This document shows, one piece after another, positions 46,258-54,670 of a stretch of 64,000 nucleotides of DNA. Source of the DNA: Corynebacterium lemuris (GTDB taxonomy: Bacteria; Actinomycetota; Actinomycetes; Mycobacteriales; Mycobacteriaceae); assembly GCF_024919295.1 (NCBI RefSeq), contig NZ_JANWTC010000009.1, forward strand, positions 1 through 64,000, in the 5' to 3' direction. The notes below the pieces were generated by a model. The model was not told the origin of the DNA, ran no database searches, and saw only the letters and a program-made list of their open reading frames with translations. The position numbers and the translations under genes are program-made. Each line of letters begins with the position of its first letter. Within the stretch, counting starts at the first letter, position 1.

Positions 46258-46659
46258 ATGCATCACATCGGCGTCGACATCGTCCACGTACCGGGTTTCC
46301 GGGAGCAGCTGGAACGGCCCGGCTCGCGCTTCGAGGAGGTCTTCACCGTCCTGGAACTGCGGGTGGCGGGACAGCGGCCCGACCGGGCCCTGCATCTGGC
46401 GGGCCGTTGGGCAGCGAAGGAGGCCTTCATCAAGGCCTGGTCGCAGGCAATCTACGGCCGGCCCCCGCTCATCTCCCCGGACCTGGTGGACTTCCGGGAG
46501 ATCGAGGTCCAGCCGGACCGGTGGGGGCGGGTCGCGGTGGTCGTCCGCGGGGAGATCGAAAAGGCCCTGCGGGCCAGCCTGGGGGAGGTGGCCACCAGTC
46601 TGTCGATCAGCCATGACGGTGACACCGCGGTGGCGACCTGCCTGATCGCGGGGGCTTAA
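46258..46659 (+). CDS. acpS: Holo-ACP synthase (4'-phosphopantetheinyl transferase)
   Basis: Attaches the phosphopantetheine arm to the ACP domain of FAS-I. The 133-residue protein has HHIGVDIVHVPGF (metal Asp), the second motif RWAAKEAFIKAW, and a C-terminal SLSISHDGDTAVATCL, all typical of AcpS. ATG 46258 is preferred over ATG 46249 because CACAAT lies 7 nt before it and the family core starts there. Its place directly behind FAS-I is conserved in corynebacteria and mycobacteria. Confidence 0.93.
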   Translation: MHHIGVDIVHVPGFREQLERPGSRFEEVFTVLELRVAGQRPDRALHLAGRWAAKEAFIKAWSQAIYGRPPLISPDLVDFREIEVQPDRWGRVAVVVRGEIEKALRASLGEVATSLSISHDGDTAVATCLIAGA

Positions 46660-46718
46660 ACGGGGCTGACACCTGTTGCCGCACGTCCGTGACACGTGGT
46701 TGAATCAAAGGAAAGAGT

Positions 46719-47792
46719 GTGTCGCAGGTCACGAAGATGGGAGTCCCGGTGATCGCCAATCCCTACGTCGAATCATTCCTGGACTTGTCCGCCAAGGTGC
46801 ATGATGCGGGTCTGCTGCGGCGCCGGCCCGGTCTCTACTGGCCGCGCATCCTGTTCTGGACGACCGGCACCGTACTCCTCCTCGTCGCGGTGGTCCTGGC
46901 CGGTGACGGCTGGTATCAGCTCATCTTCGCCGCCCTGCTGGGAGTGGCGATGTCCCGTCTCGGCTTCCTCAGCCACGAGGCGGCCCACCAGGAGATCTTC
47001 GAGGACCGCCGGTGGAACGAATGGACCGCCCGGGTCCTGGCCGGCCTGTTCATCGGCCTGAGCTACGGGTGGTGGATGAACAAGCACAGTCGGCATCACG
47101 CCCACCCCAACAAGGAGGACTCGGACCCGGACCTGGATCTTCGGGTGCTGTCCCTGACCCCGGAACGTGCTGCCGTCCGCACCGGACTGTCCGCGAGGCT
47201 GGCCCGCTATCAGGGGTGGTATTTCCTGCCCCTGCTGCCCTTCGAAGGATTCGCCCTGCACGTCACCTCCGTGAAGAACATTCTCGGCCCCGGCCACGTG
47301 AAACTCCGGTGGGTGGAGATCCTCTTCGTCAGCCTCCGGCTGCTGGGTATTCCGGTCCTGCTCTTCCTCGCCCTGCCCTTCTGGCTGGCGCTGGCCTTCA
47401 TCGTGGTGCAGACCCTCGTGTTCGGCCTGCTCCTCGGTGGGGCCTTCGCCGCCAGCCATATCGGCATGCCGGTGGTGCCCCGTGACGCGAAGCTCGACTT
47501 CCTGCGTCGCCAGGTGTACATGTCCCGCAACATCCGCGGGAACCTGCTGGTGCGCTACCTCATGGGCGGGCTGCAGTACCAGATCGAGCACCACCTGTTC
47601 CCCAGGGTCCCACGCCCGAATCTCCCGGCCCTGCAGAAACTGGTCCGCGAACACTGCTCAACCCTGGGGATCCCTTACACGGAGACGACCCTGGGGGAGG
47701 CCTACAAGGTGATCATCTCCTATCTCAACCAGGTCGGCCTGCGCAACCGTGACCCGTTCGCCTGCCCGCTGGTGCTCCAGTACCGGGGCTGA
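46719..47792 (+). CDS. Membrane fatty acid desaturase
   Basis: Di-iron acyl desaturase that introduces double bonds, taking electrons from a ferredoxin. The 357-residue protein has membrane helices at ~42-62, ~66-80, ~104-120, ~205-225 and ~228-250. The three histidine boxes are complete: SHEAAH (86-90), HSRHH (123-127) and QIEHH (288-292). GTG 46719 follows AAAGGAAAG. The next gene, 23 bp on, encodes a 3Fe-4S-type ferredoxin, the probable electron donor. Position of the double bond and the substrate (acyl-CoA or lipid) cannot be told. Confidence 0.9.
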   Translation: MSQVTKMGVPVIANPYVESFLDLSAKVHDAGLLRRRPGLYWPRILFWTTGTVLLLVAVVLAGDGWYQLIFAALLGVAMSRLGFLSHEAAHQEIFEDRRWNEWTARVLAGLFIGLSYGWWMNKHSRHHAHPNKEDSDPDLDLRVLSLTPERAAVRTGLSARLARYQGWYFLPLLPFEGFALHVTSVKNILGPGHVKLRWVEILFVSLRLLGIPVLLFLALPFWLALAFIVVQTLVFGLLLGGAFAASHIGMPVVPRDAKLDFLRRQVYMSRNIRGNLLVRYLMGGLQYQIEHHLFPRVPRPNLPALQKLVREHCSTLGIPYTETTLGEAYKVIISYLNQVGLRNRDPFACPLVLQYRG

Positions 47793-47815
47793 ATTCAGGA
47801 GGAGATGAGGGGAAC

Positions 47816-48040
47816 ATGAGGGTTTTCGCCAACTACGACACCTGCGTCGCCTCCGGAAACTGCGGCCGCCTCGCCCCGGCTGTCTTCCGGAACCTGACGG
47901 AACACGACGGATTCGTCAGCCTGGTCACCGACCATCCCCCGGCAGCGGAGTGGCCGGCGGTCCGGCAGGCGCAGCAGCTGTGCCCGTCCGGCACGATCTT
48001 CCTCGACGAGACCTCCCGGGAGGAGGGGACACCGCGATGA
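47816..48040 (+). CDS. 3Fe-4S-type ferredoxin
   Basis: 74-residue electron carrier. Three cluster cysteines are visible: C10 and C16 (DTCVASGNC) and C56 followed by Pro (QLCPSGT). The fourth position of a 4Fe-4S ferredoxin is missing, as in the 3Fe-4S ferredoxins that serve P450s and desaturases. It is co-transcribed with the desaturase gene. ATG 47816 follows AGGAGGAGATGAGG; its stop overlaps the next start as ATGA. Confidence 0.9.
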   Translation: MRVFANYDTCVASGNCGRLAPAVFRNLTEHDGFVSLVTDHPPAAEWPAVRQAQQLCPSGTIFLDETSREEGTPR

Positions 48041-49353
48041 CCGACCACACCGGCCCGTTGCCCGACCCGCATCTCTCCGATGACGACATCATCATCGGCG
48101 GGAGGCGGGACGCCGGGGCTGAGACAACGAAACCCGCCGCCCTCTGGTCCGACACCGTGGGCCGGGCCGCCACCCGCTCCGCCCAGATCCTGCTCGTGGC
48201 CGCGGTCTTCGCGGGTACCGTCTGGCTCCTGGTGGAGGTCTCCGTCGTAGTCATTGCAACATTGGTGGCCCTCATCCTCGCGGCCGCCGTCTACCCCGTC
48301 GTCCGGTGGCTCAAAGGCAAGGGCTGGACCAGTCTGCTGGCCACGGGCGCGGCCTTCATCGGCATCCTCGCCCTGCTGGGCGGGATCATCACCGGCATCG
48401 TCTTCGCGGTGCGCAACGAGTGGGACTCCCTCTCGGCCTCCGCGGTGGAGGGCTGGCAGGAACTGGAGAGCTTCTTCCTGGCCGGGCCGCTGCCCTTCGA
48501 CCCGGATGTGGCCAACGACCTGCTCCAGCGGGTGACGCAGCTGGCCACCAGCGGCACCTTCGTCGGCAGGGCCGTCACCGGCATCACCGCCGCCACCGAA
48601 TTCGTCGCGGGGGCGTTCCTCATGGTGGTGATCCTGTTCTTCTTCCTCAAGGACGGGCCGAAGATGTGGAATTTCACCCTGAGGTGGTTCCACGGTGAGA
48701 ACCGGGCACGGCTCGCGGAGTCCGGGGACCGCACCATCCAGATCCTCGGCGGTTACGTCCGCGGCACAGCCATCATCGCCGCGGTTGACGCGGTGTTCAT
48801 CGGCCTGGCTCTCGCCCTGCTCGGGGTACCTCTGGCGCTGCCGCTGGCGGTCATCGTCTTCGTCGGCGCCTTCCTGCCGATCATCGGTGCCACCATCGCG
48901 GGCATCCTGGCCGCACTGGTGGCATTGGTGACCAACGGCCTGGTGGTGGCTCTTATCGTCGTCGCCGTGGTTGTGGTGGTCAACCAGATGGAGGGGGACC
49001 TGCTGCAGCCGGTGGTCATGGGGCGGACGCTGAGCCTGCATGCCATCGTCGTACTGCTCGCCCTGTCGGTGGGCACCATCGTCGGCGGCATCTTCGGGGC
49101 CATCCTCGCGGTGCCGCTGACGGCGGTGGCCTGGTCGGTCATCCAGGTGTGGACGGACACCTACCAGGTGGGGCAGGATCCGGTGCTCGGCGAGGATCCG
49201 GTCGCCCCCCAGGACTGGGTGGCGGCGAAATCCACCATGGCGCAGCGCTGGAAATACCAGCAGATGCGCTACCAGGAGCGTCTCAACCGGACCCTGCACA
49301 TCGCCCGCGGCGGTGAGGCCGGGAAGAAGAACCGGAACCGGCCGGGGGAGTGA
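48037..49353 (+). CDS. AI-2E family (PerM-like) transporter
   Basis: 438-residue membrane protein with about eight helices. It has the characteristic long soluble loop between helices 3 and 4 (~125-190) and the LGVPLALPLAVIVFVGAFLPIIGATIAGILAALVAL stretch, then VVNQMEGDLLQPVVMGRTLSLH and VGGIFGAILAVPLTAV, which mark the family. Members export small molecules or act as Na+/H+ antiporters; no substrate is assigned. ATG 48037 is coupled to the ferredoxin stop. Confidence 0.9.
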   Translation: MTDHTGPLPDPHLSDDDIIIGGRRDAGAETTKPAALWSDTVGRAATRSAQILLVAAVFAGTVWLLVEVSVVVIATLVALILAAAVYPVVRWLKGKGWTSLLATGAAFIGILALLGGIITGIVFAVRNEWDSLSASAVEGWQELESFFLAGPLPFDPDVANDLLQRVTQLATSGTFVGRAVTGITAATEFVAGAFLMVVILFFFLKDGPKMWNFTLRWFHGENRARLAESGDRTIQILGGYVRGTAIIAAVDAVFIGLALALLGVPLALPLAVIVFVGAFLPIIGATIAGILAALVALVTNGLVVALIVVAVVVVVNQMEGDLLQPVVMGRTLSLHAIVVLLALSVGTIVGGIFGAILAVPLTAVAWSVIQVWTDTYQVGQDPVLGEDPVAPQDWVAAKSTMAQRWKYQQMRYQERLNRTLHIARGGEAGKKNRNRPGE

Positions 49354-49354
49354 A

Positions 49355-49528
49355 TCAGGCGGGGTTCTCCCCGTCCCGCGGCGGGTTCACCGGCCGTTTG
49401 TGGTCGAAGGTGTCCCGGTCGCGCTGATCCTCCGGCTGAGGTTCGTCGGTCGGCTGTTGTGCCGGCCGGCCGTCGGAATCGGCGATGGGGTCGGGCTGCT
49501 GGTCTGGGTTTCTCGGGTCAGTGTTCAT
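49355..49528 (-). CDS. Small acidic, proline-rich hypothetical protein
   Basis: 57 residues, MNTDPRNPDQQPDPIADSDG at the start, rich in Asp, Pro, Gln and Arg and predicted disordered. I do not recognise a family. It is supported as a real gene by a TAGACT box exactly 7 nt before ATG 49528, the same leaderless layout as clpS, rph and purU. Its stop sits one base from the convergent transporter's stop. Confidence 0.55.
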   Translation of the reverse strand: MNTDPRNPDQQPDPIADSDGRPAQQPTDEPQPEDQRDRDTFDHKRPVNPPRDGENPA

Positions 49529-49551
49529 GCCCCCGAGTCTAGTGACTTGAG

Positions 49552-50208
49552 TCACGAGGTCGCCACCGCGAAGAGATATGCGACGAGCATGCGCTTGATC
49601 TCGGTGACGATGGACTCGAAGGTCTCGTCATCCCGCTCAAGATCACGGATCGCGTAGTTGAGCAGCGAGGAGACCGTATGGATGAGCAGACCCGCCAACT
49701 GCAGGCGCTCCCCGGGACCCGAATCCGGGGACAGGGGCGCGACGACCGCGGAGATGATGTCGAGCATCTGCTTCTCCGTCGCCGCGGCGGTCGCGCGGGT
49801 GGCGGGAGTGGACTGGACGGCGTGCCACACGGCGCGCCGGGAGGGGTCTTCGCGCCACAGGCGTGCCAGGTGGTCGATGAATTCGTCGAGGATGTCGGGC
49901 CACTGCGGGGTCGGCACCCGGCCGGAGAACTTCTGCAGCTCGGCGACGGTCTCGGCGGTGTCCACGCGGTCAAGTTCGCAGATGAGGACGTATTTGTTGG
50001 CGAAGAACTGGTAGAGCGTGCCGATGGGCACCCCCGCGCGGCGGGCGACCTCGTCGAAGGTGAAGGACTCGAAGCCGACGTCGACAAGCACGCTGCGGGC
50101 GGCCGCGAGGATGCGGTCGAAGCGCTCGCGGCTGCGCGCCTGTGCGGGCCGGCGACGGGGGAGGAGGATACCGTCGTCGACCTCCGACGCGGGGGTTTCC
50201 GTGGTCAT
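49552..50208 (-). CDS. fasR: TetR-family regulator, probable FasR
   Basis: 218-residue TetR repressor: RPAQARSRERFDRILAAARSVLVDVGFESFTFDEVARRAGVPIGTLYQFFANKYVLI is the DNA-binding domain, followed by a helical ligand domain. Sequence and position (after bcp, close to FAS-I) fit FasR of C. glutamicum, which represses fasA and acetyl-CoA carboxylase genes in response to acyl-CoA. The assignment comes from my memory of gene order. ATG 50208 shares one base with the bcp stop (TGATG). Confidence 0.82.
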   Translation of the reverse strand: MTTETPASEVDDGILLPRRRPAQARSRERFDRILAAARSVLVDVGFESFTFDEVARRAGVPIGTLYQFFANKYVLICELDRVDTAETVAELQKFSGRVPTPQWPDILDEFIDHLARLWREDPSRRAVWHAVQSTPATRATAAATEKQMLDIISAVVAPLSPDSGPGERLQLAGLLIHTVSSLLNYAIRDLERDDETFESIVTEIKRMLVAYLFAVATS

Positions 50209-50684
50209 CAGGCGTCGGTCAGCTCACGCAGGATACGGGCCACATGGCCGGTCGCCCGGACGTTGTAGCGGGCGAGACCGACCGTGCCGTCCGGTTCGAC
50301 GAGCAGGGTGGAACGGATGACGCCCTGGACGATCTTCCCGTAGTTCTTCTTCTCCCCGAAGGCACCCCACTGTGTCATGACCTCCTTGTCCGGGTCGGAC
50401 AGGAGGGTGAAGTTGAGGTCATGGTCCACCCGGAACTTGGCCAGCTTCTCCGGGGTGTCCGGGGAGATACCGATGACCTTCACGTCCAGGTCATTGAGCT
50501 CGGCGAGGGAGTCCCGGAAGTCACAGGCCTGCCTCGTGCAGCCGGGGGTGTTCGCGCGCGGGTAGAAGTAGATGAGTACACGTTCGCCGGCGAAGTCCTT
50601 GAGGGACACGGGCTGCCCGGTGTCGTCGGACAGGGTGAAATCAGGTGCGGTATCGCCTTCGGCAAGACGTGAGGGAACAGTCAT
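50208..50684 (-). CDS. bcp: Thiol peroxidase of the Bcp/PrxQ type
   Basis: Reduces hydrogen peroxide and organic, including fatty acid, hydroperoxides. The 158-residue protein has APDFTLSDDTGQPVSL, YFYPRANTPGCTRQACDFRD with peroxidatic C49 and resolving C54, and LLSDPDKEV. ATG 50684 was chosen over 50696: a TATGGT box lies 7 nt upstream and a GGAGG overlaps the gap. It is encoded ahead of fasR in one transcript. Confidence 0.93.
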   Translation of the reverse strand: MTVPSRLAEGDTAPDFTLSDDTGQPVSLKDFAGERVLIYFYPRANTPGCTRQACDFRDSLAELNDLDVKVIGISPDTPEKLAKFRVDHDLNFTLLSDPDKEVMTQWGAFGEKKNYGKIVQGVIRSTLLVEPDGTVGLARYNVRATGHVARILRELTDA

Positions 50685-50773
50685 GTCCTCCACCATACCG
50701 CCCTGCCCCCTCAGGTCGCGTTACACTACTCTGAGTAGGAAAAGACCTTCACTTCTTGAACTGGGAGACCCAC

Positions 50774-51052
50774 GTGGCACGAGACATCAACGATATCCAG
50801 CGAGACATCGAGCGCACCCGTCGCCAGCTGGCCAGCACCCTCGATGAGCTGGCCACCCGCACCAAGCCGAAGAACCTGGTGGACGACGCGAAGCGCGAGG
50901 CCACCGCCAAGGCCCGTGACCCGCAGGTGCAGAAGGTGCTCGCCGGGGTCGGTGTCGCCGTGGTCGGCATCATCGCCTTCGCCGTCCTGCGCAACCGCAA
51001 GCGCAGCAACGAGCTGAAGGAGATCAAGCAGCTGCTGGCCGGTCGCGCCTAG
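50774..51052 (+). CDS. DUF3618 small membrane protein
   Basis: 92 residues: the DUF3618 signature INDIQRDIERTRRQLASTLDELATRTKP at the N-terminus, a short linker, one membrane helix (VLAGVGVAVVGIIAFAVL), and a basic tail. It is a shorter relative of the gene at 36089. GTG 50774 follows GGGAGACC; TTG 50756 is also open. It is divergent from bcp. Function is unknown. Confidence 0.85.
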   Translation: MARDINDIQRDIERTRRQLASTLDELATRTKPKNLVDDAKREATAKARDPQVQKVLAGVGVAVVGIIAFAVLRNRKRSNELKEIKQLLAGRA

Positions 51053-51085
51053 ATCATCACCGCGCTTCTCGACGCCCCCGGCCCC

Positions 51086-51598
51086 TCAGCCCCGCGGGAT
51101 GACGTAGTCGCTCAGCAGCGCTGTGCCCGGTGCCAGTTCTTTCCAGGCCGCGGGGATCTCCAGCACGGCGATGGCGCTGGTCGGGAACTTCACGTCCATG
51201 CTCTCCCAGCCGGGGTGGGTGTCACGTTCGGCCAATCGGCGGCTGAGGTCCTCGACTCCGGGCCAGTGGCCGAGGAAGAGTGCGGTCCCGATGGACTCCG
51301 GCAGCTGGGTCAGCAGCGGCCAGAAGGCGGCCACCTCTGATTCATACATCTCGTCGTGGAAGCTGATGCCGCGGGCGGTTGCCCCGCCGGCCTTGGCCCG
51401 TTCCCAGCTCAGTCGGGTGCGGGTGGCGGTGGAGCAGAGGACATGGTCGACGGTTCCGATGTTCTTCGCCAGCCATGCGCCGGCGGCCAGGCCGTCGCGC
51501 TGGCCCCGTTTGTTCAGGGGACGCCGGTGGTCGGGGGAGGGGGTGGACCAGGAGGATTTGGAGTGCCGCATGACAAGAAGCCGATGGTGGGTAGGCAT
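51086..51598 (-). CDS. SixA-like histidine phosphatase
   Basis: 170-residue phosphatase of the histidine phosphatase (SixA) branch: LLVMRHSKSSW with the catalytic RHS near the N-terminus, NKRGQRDGLAAGAWL, STATRTRLSWERA, and the second histidine in LFLGHWPGVEDL. The substrate could be a phosphohistidine protein or a small phosphoester; context gives no clue. TAGGGT lies 6 nt before ATG 51598, suggesting a leaderless message. Confidence 0.88.
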   Translation of the reverse strand: MPTHHRLLVMRHSKSSWSTPSPDHRRPLNKRGQRDGLAAGAWLAKNIGTVDHVLCSTATRTRLSWERAKAGGATARGISFHDEMYESEVAAFWPLLTQLPESIGTALFLGHWPGVEDLSRRLAERDTHPGWESMDVKFPTSAIAVLEIPAAWKELAPGTALLSDYVIPRG

Positions 51599-51658
51599 GG
51601 CCCCACCCTATCCAGCACCCCGGTCCTCTGCTGGTGAATGCGGCTGACTGCCGGGGGA

Positions 51659-52222
51659 TCAGCTCAGCTGCGCACCCGATCCCACCAGTTCCTGCAGCGC
51701 AGCCTCGCCGCGTTCCTCGTCCACGGGGGAGCACATGTCGGTGAGCACGCGCACCTCGAAACCCTCCCCCAGTGCGTCGAGGGCGGTGGCCCGCACGCAG
51801 TGGTCGGTGGCGATCCCGACGACGTCGAGCTTCTCCACATCGCGTTCCTTCAGCCACTCCGCCATACCGACGCCATCCGCCGCCCCCTCGAAACCGGAGT
51901 AGGCGGCGGTGTGCTCCCCCTTGCGGAAGTAGGCGTCGATGAGACCGGTGCGCACCTGCGGGTGCATGTCCGCGCCCTCGGTGCCGGCGACGCAGTGGAC
52001 GGGCCAGGAGTCGACGAAATCAGGTGTGTCCGAGAAGTGCCCGCCCGGGTCGACATGCCAGTCCTGGGTGGCGATGATGTGCGCGTAGCGCCCGCCGTGG
52101 CTGTCCTGGTACTCACCGATCAACTTCGCGACCTCGTGGCCGCGTTCGGTGGCCAGGGAGCCTCCGGGGCAGAAGTCGTTCTGGACGTCGACGATGACGA
52201 GTGCGGTCTTCGGGGTGCTCAT
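51659..52222 (-). CDS. pncA: Nicotinamidase
   Basis: Hydrolyses nicotinamide to nicotinate, feeding PncB. The 187-residue protein has the catalytic triad D12 (IVDVQNDF), K101 (YFRKGEH) and C142 (TDHCVRA), and the metal site D54, H56, H62 and H76, matching M. tuberculosis PncA, the pyrazinamide-activating enzyme. ATG 52222 lies exactly 7 nt after TAGGCT (minus strand, 52235-52230). An extension to 52291 is rejected because it crosses that promoter. Confidence 0.95.
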   Translation of the reverse strand: MSTPKTALVIVDVQNDFCPGGSLATERGHEVAKLIGEYQDSHGGRYAHIIATQDWHVDPGGHFSDTPDFVDSWPVHCVAGTEGADMHPQVRTGLIDAYFRKGEHTAAYSGFEGAADGVGMAEWLKERDVEKLDVVGIATDHCVRATALDALGEGFEVRVLTDMCSPVDEERGEAALQELVGSGAQLS

Positions 52223-52359
52223 GCCCGCCAGCCTAGCGGGGACCGGTGGACCCGCGGTAGAGCCGGTCGGAGACCTGCCCGACGAGCTCACCGGGGGAGT
52301 GGGCGATGTCGTCGGAGCCTCGACGGCCGCGGGGGGCGGGCCTCGGTAGGCTCGACGAC

Positions 52360-53607
52360 ATGAAAAGCCCCATCCCCGACTACCTCGCCACCATCCTCGA
52401 CCAGGTGCGCGATCAGGACGGGGGCCGGATGGCCGACAACGTCGACGAACTCCGCGACGCCCCGCCGGAACGCCTCGCCCTCGCCCTGTGCACCGCCGAC
52501 GGTCACATCTATGGTGCCGGCGACGCAGGCGAGGAGTACACCATCCAGTCCATCTCCAAACCCTTTGTCTACGCCCTGGCCCTCCAGGAACTTGGGCCGG
52601 ACGCCGTCGCCGACGTCGTGGGGGTGGAACCCTCCGGTGAGGCCTTCAACGAACTCTCCCTCGACGAGAACAACAACCGCCCGGTCAACCCCATGATCAA
52701 CGCCGGGGCCATCGTCGTGAACCAGCTCATCAACGGTGAGGACTCCGATGTGGACGAGCGTGTGGAGAAGATCCGGGACCTCTTCTCCCGCCTTGCCGGC
52801 CGCGAGCTGCACATTGATGAGCAGCTGTGCCAGTCCGAGCTGGCGGGAGCTGACCGTAACCTCGCCATCGCGCACCTGCTGCGCAGCCACGGCATCATCC
52901 GCGACGATGCCCACTCGGCCGTCCTCAGTTACACGCGGCAGTGCTCCATCCTGGTGACCACCCGCGACCTGGCGGTCATGTCCGCCACGCTCGCCAGCGG
53001 CGGGGTGCAACCCTTGACCGGTGAAAAGATCCTCCACCCCGAGGTCTGCCGGCTGACCATGGCGGTGATGAGCTCGGCGGGCATGTACGACGGCGCGGGC
53101 CGATGGATGGCAGATGTGGGAATCCCCGCCAAATCCGGGGTCTCCGGTGGGTTGCTCGGGGCGCTGCCCGGCCAGCTGGGCATCGCCACCTTCTCCCCGC
53201 GTCTCGACGCCCAGGGCAACTCCTACCGTGGCGTCCGCATCTTCGAGAAACTCTCCCGGGACATGGGGCTGCACCTCATGGCTGCCGACCACCACGCCGT
53301 CCCCGGTGTCCGTTCCATCACCCGCGACGGTGACTCCACCGTCATCCGCCTGCAGGGCACCATCAACTTCACCGCCGCCGAGAGCATCCTCCACGAACTG
53401 GCCAGCCACACCCTGGGTGGGGAGGAACTGGTTCTCGACGTCTCCCGCGTCACCTCCTTCAACCGCATGGGCCGCCGCATGGTCAAGGAGGGGTTGCGCA
53501 GGCTCCGGGAGAGCGGCTTCACCTGCGCCATCTACGACCCGGAGGATGTGGTGGGCGATCTGGAATTCGCCGACGGCACTTATGCCGATACCGTCAATGA
53601 GTTATAG
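52360..53607 (+). CDS. glsA: Glutaminase with C-terminal STAS domain
   Basis: Converts glutamine to glutamate and ammonia. The first ~300 of 415 residues are the serine-dependent glutaminase fold with QSISKP (S64, K67), VNPMINAGAI, SAVLSYTRQCSI and AKSGVSGG. The last ~100 residues form a STAS domain (VIRLQGTINFTAAESILHEL, LVLDVSRVTSFNRMGRRM), which may regulate it. ATG 52360 lies 7 nt after TAGGCT (52347-52352). Confidence 0.93.
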   Translation: MKSPIPDYLATILDQVRDQDGGRMADNVDELRDAPPERLALALCTADGHIYGAGDAGEEYTIQSISKPFVYALALQELGPDAVADVVGVEPSGEAFNELSLDENNNRPVNPMINAGAIVVNQLINGEDSDVDERVEKIRDLFSRLAGRELHIDEQLCQSELAGADRNLAIAHLLRSHGIIRDDAHSAVLSYTRQCSILVTTRDLAVMSATLASGGVQPLTGEKILHPEVCRLTMAVMSSAGMYDGAGRWMADVGIPAKSGVSGGLLGALPGQLGIATFSPRLDAQGNSYRGVRIFEKLSRDMGLHLMAADHHAVPGVRSITRDGDSTVIRLQGTINFTAAESILHELASHTLGGEELVLDVSRVTSFNRMGRRMVKEGLRRLRESGFTCAIYDPEDVVGDLEFADGTYADTVNEL

Positions 53608-53660
53608 GTTCCTGGCACTATGGTGAGAGAATAAGACAGTTTCTCAGGGAGGCGCACAGA

Positions 53661-54296
53661 ATGCTCTCACACCGTGCAACGGCAGTCCTCATCGCGGGCC
53701 TCGCCTTCGGCGGCCTCTCCTCCTGCGCCGAGGACCCGCGGCTTCTCGACGCCGCCGCCCTCACCCCCTTGCTTCTCACGGCGGAGGAGACCGGCATCCC
53801 CGGCCCTGTCACCCGCACCCTGATCGAGGGCGAGGACATGCCCACCCAGCTCCCGCTGGCCGTGCCCCCCTCCGCCGGCCTCGGGCAACCCTGCGAAGAC
53901 GCCGTGCGCACCGGCCTGCAATCCCGCTTCCTGCCCCACGCCTCCTCCAGCGCGGGCTACACCGCTGATGAGGTCCATCTCGAACTCGGACTGTTCTCCA
54001 TGTCGGAGGACATCGACGTGCGGGCCATCTACACAGACATCCTCACCGGATGCGCCGGGCCGGTCCACGACCCGACCTACGGTGTCACCTACTCCGTCCG
54101 TCCCCTCGACGCGGAGTACCCCGGCATGCGCGTGCTCATCCACGACGGTGAGGGCCGCATCCACGAATCAGTCGTCATCCAGGCGGAGGTGGGCAACCAC
54201 TGGGTGCTCGCCGGCGCCCAACGCATGTCAGGGGAGGCGGTGGAGCAGATCGTCGCGGCCCAGGTGGCCAAGCTGGAGGACGGGCTCCACCGGTAG
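53661..54296 (+). CDS. Putative lipoprotein
   Basis: 211 residues. The signal peptide ends in the lipobox FGGLSSC (C22), so the protein is probably anchored to the outer face of the membrane. Two further cysteines (in GQPCEDAV and LTGCAGP) could form a disulfide. The layout resembles the actinobacterial secreted 'sensor domain' proteins. I do not recognise a specific family, and function is unknown. ATG 53661 follows AGGGAGG. Confidence 0.78.
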   Translation: MLSHRATAVLIAGLAFGGLSSCAEDPRLLDAAALTPLLLTAEETGIPGPVTRTLIEGEDMPTQLPLAVPPSAGLGQPCEDAVRTGLQSRFLPHASSSAGYTADEVHLELGLFSMSEDIDVRAIYTDILTGCAGPVHDPTYGVTYSVRPLDAEYPGMRVLIHDGEGRIHESVVIQAEVGNHWVLAGAQRMSGEAVEQIVAAQVAKLEDGLHR

Positions 54297-54340
54297 CTGT
54301 GGGATGCAGCTATTTTATTGTGCCTTGTGCCATTCAACGA

Positions 54341-54386
54341 AAAATCCCCAGGGGGAGGAGGTCTGGAACCTCTTCCCACCTGGGGT
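54341..54386 (-). terminator. Terminator of tRNA-Lys
   Basis: On the minus strand a long stem (AACCCCAGGTGGGAAGAGGT with an imperfect CCTCCTCCCCCTGGGG partner) ends in GATTTTTCG, a proper T-tail just downstream of tRNA-Lys. Confidence 0.8.
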
Positions 54387-54391
54387 TATTG

Positions 54392-54464
54392 TGCGCCATC
54401 AGGGAATCGAACCCCGAACCCTCTGATTAAGAGTCAGATGCTCTACCAATTGAGCTAATGGCGC
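54392..54464 (-). tRNA. tRNA-Lys(CTT)
   Basis: 73-nt cloverleaf on the minus strand: acceptor GCGCCAT/ATGGCGC, anticodon loop ACTCTTAAT giving CTT, T-loop GGTTCGATTCC, discriminator A. Confidence 0.97.
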
Positions 54465-54670
54465 TGATGTCTTTACCGTTCCTCCCGGTGCTCCCCGGTC
54501 TGTCTCGGCGACGAACAAAAATATAACAGGTTTAGTTGCAGGTAGTAAAATCGGCTGGTCAGGACATGTTTTTTCGCTATCCGTTGGACCCTATGTTGCA
54601 TGGGCACTACTCTGAGGGCTGTTCATGGCGGTTTTCATATGACGACGCAGGTCGGATCAAGAGGTTTTTC

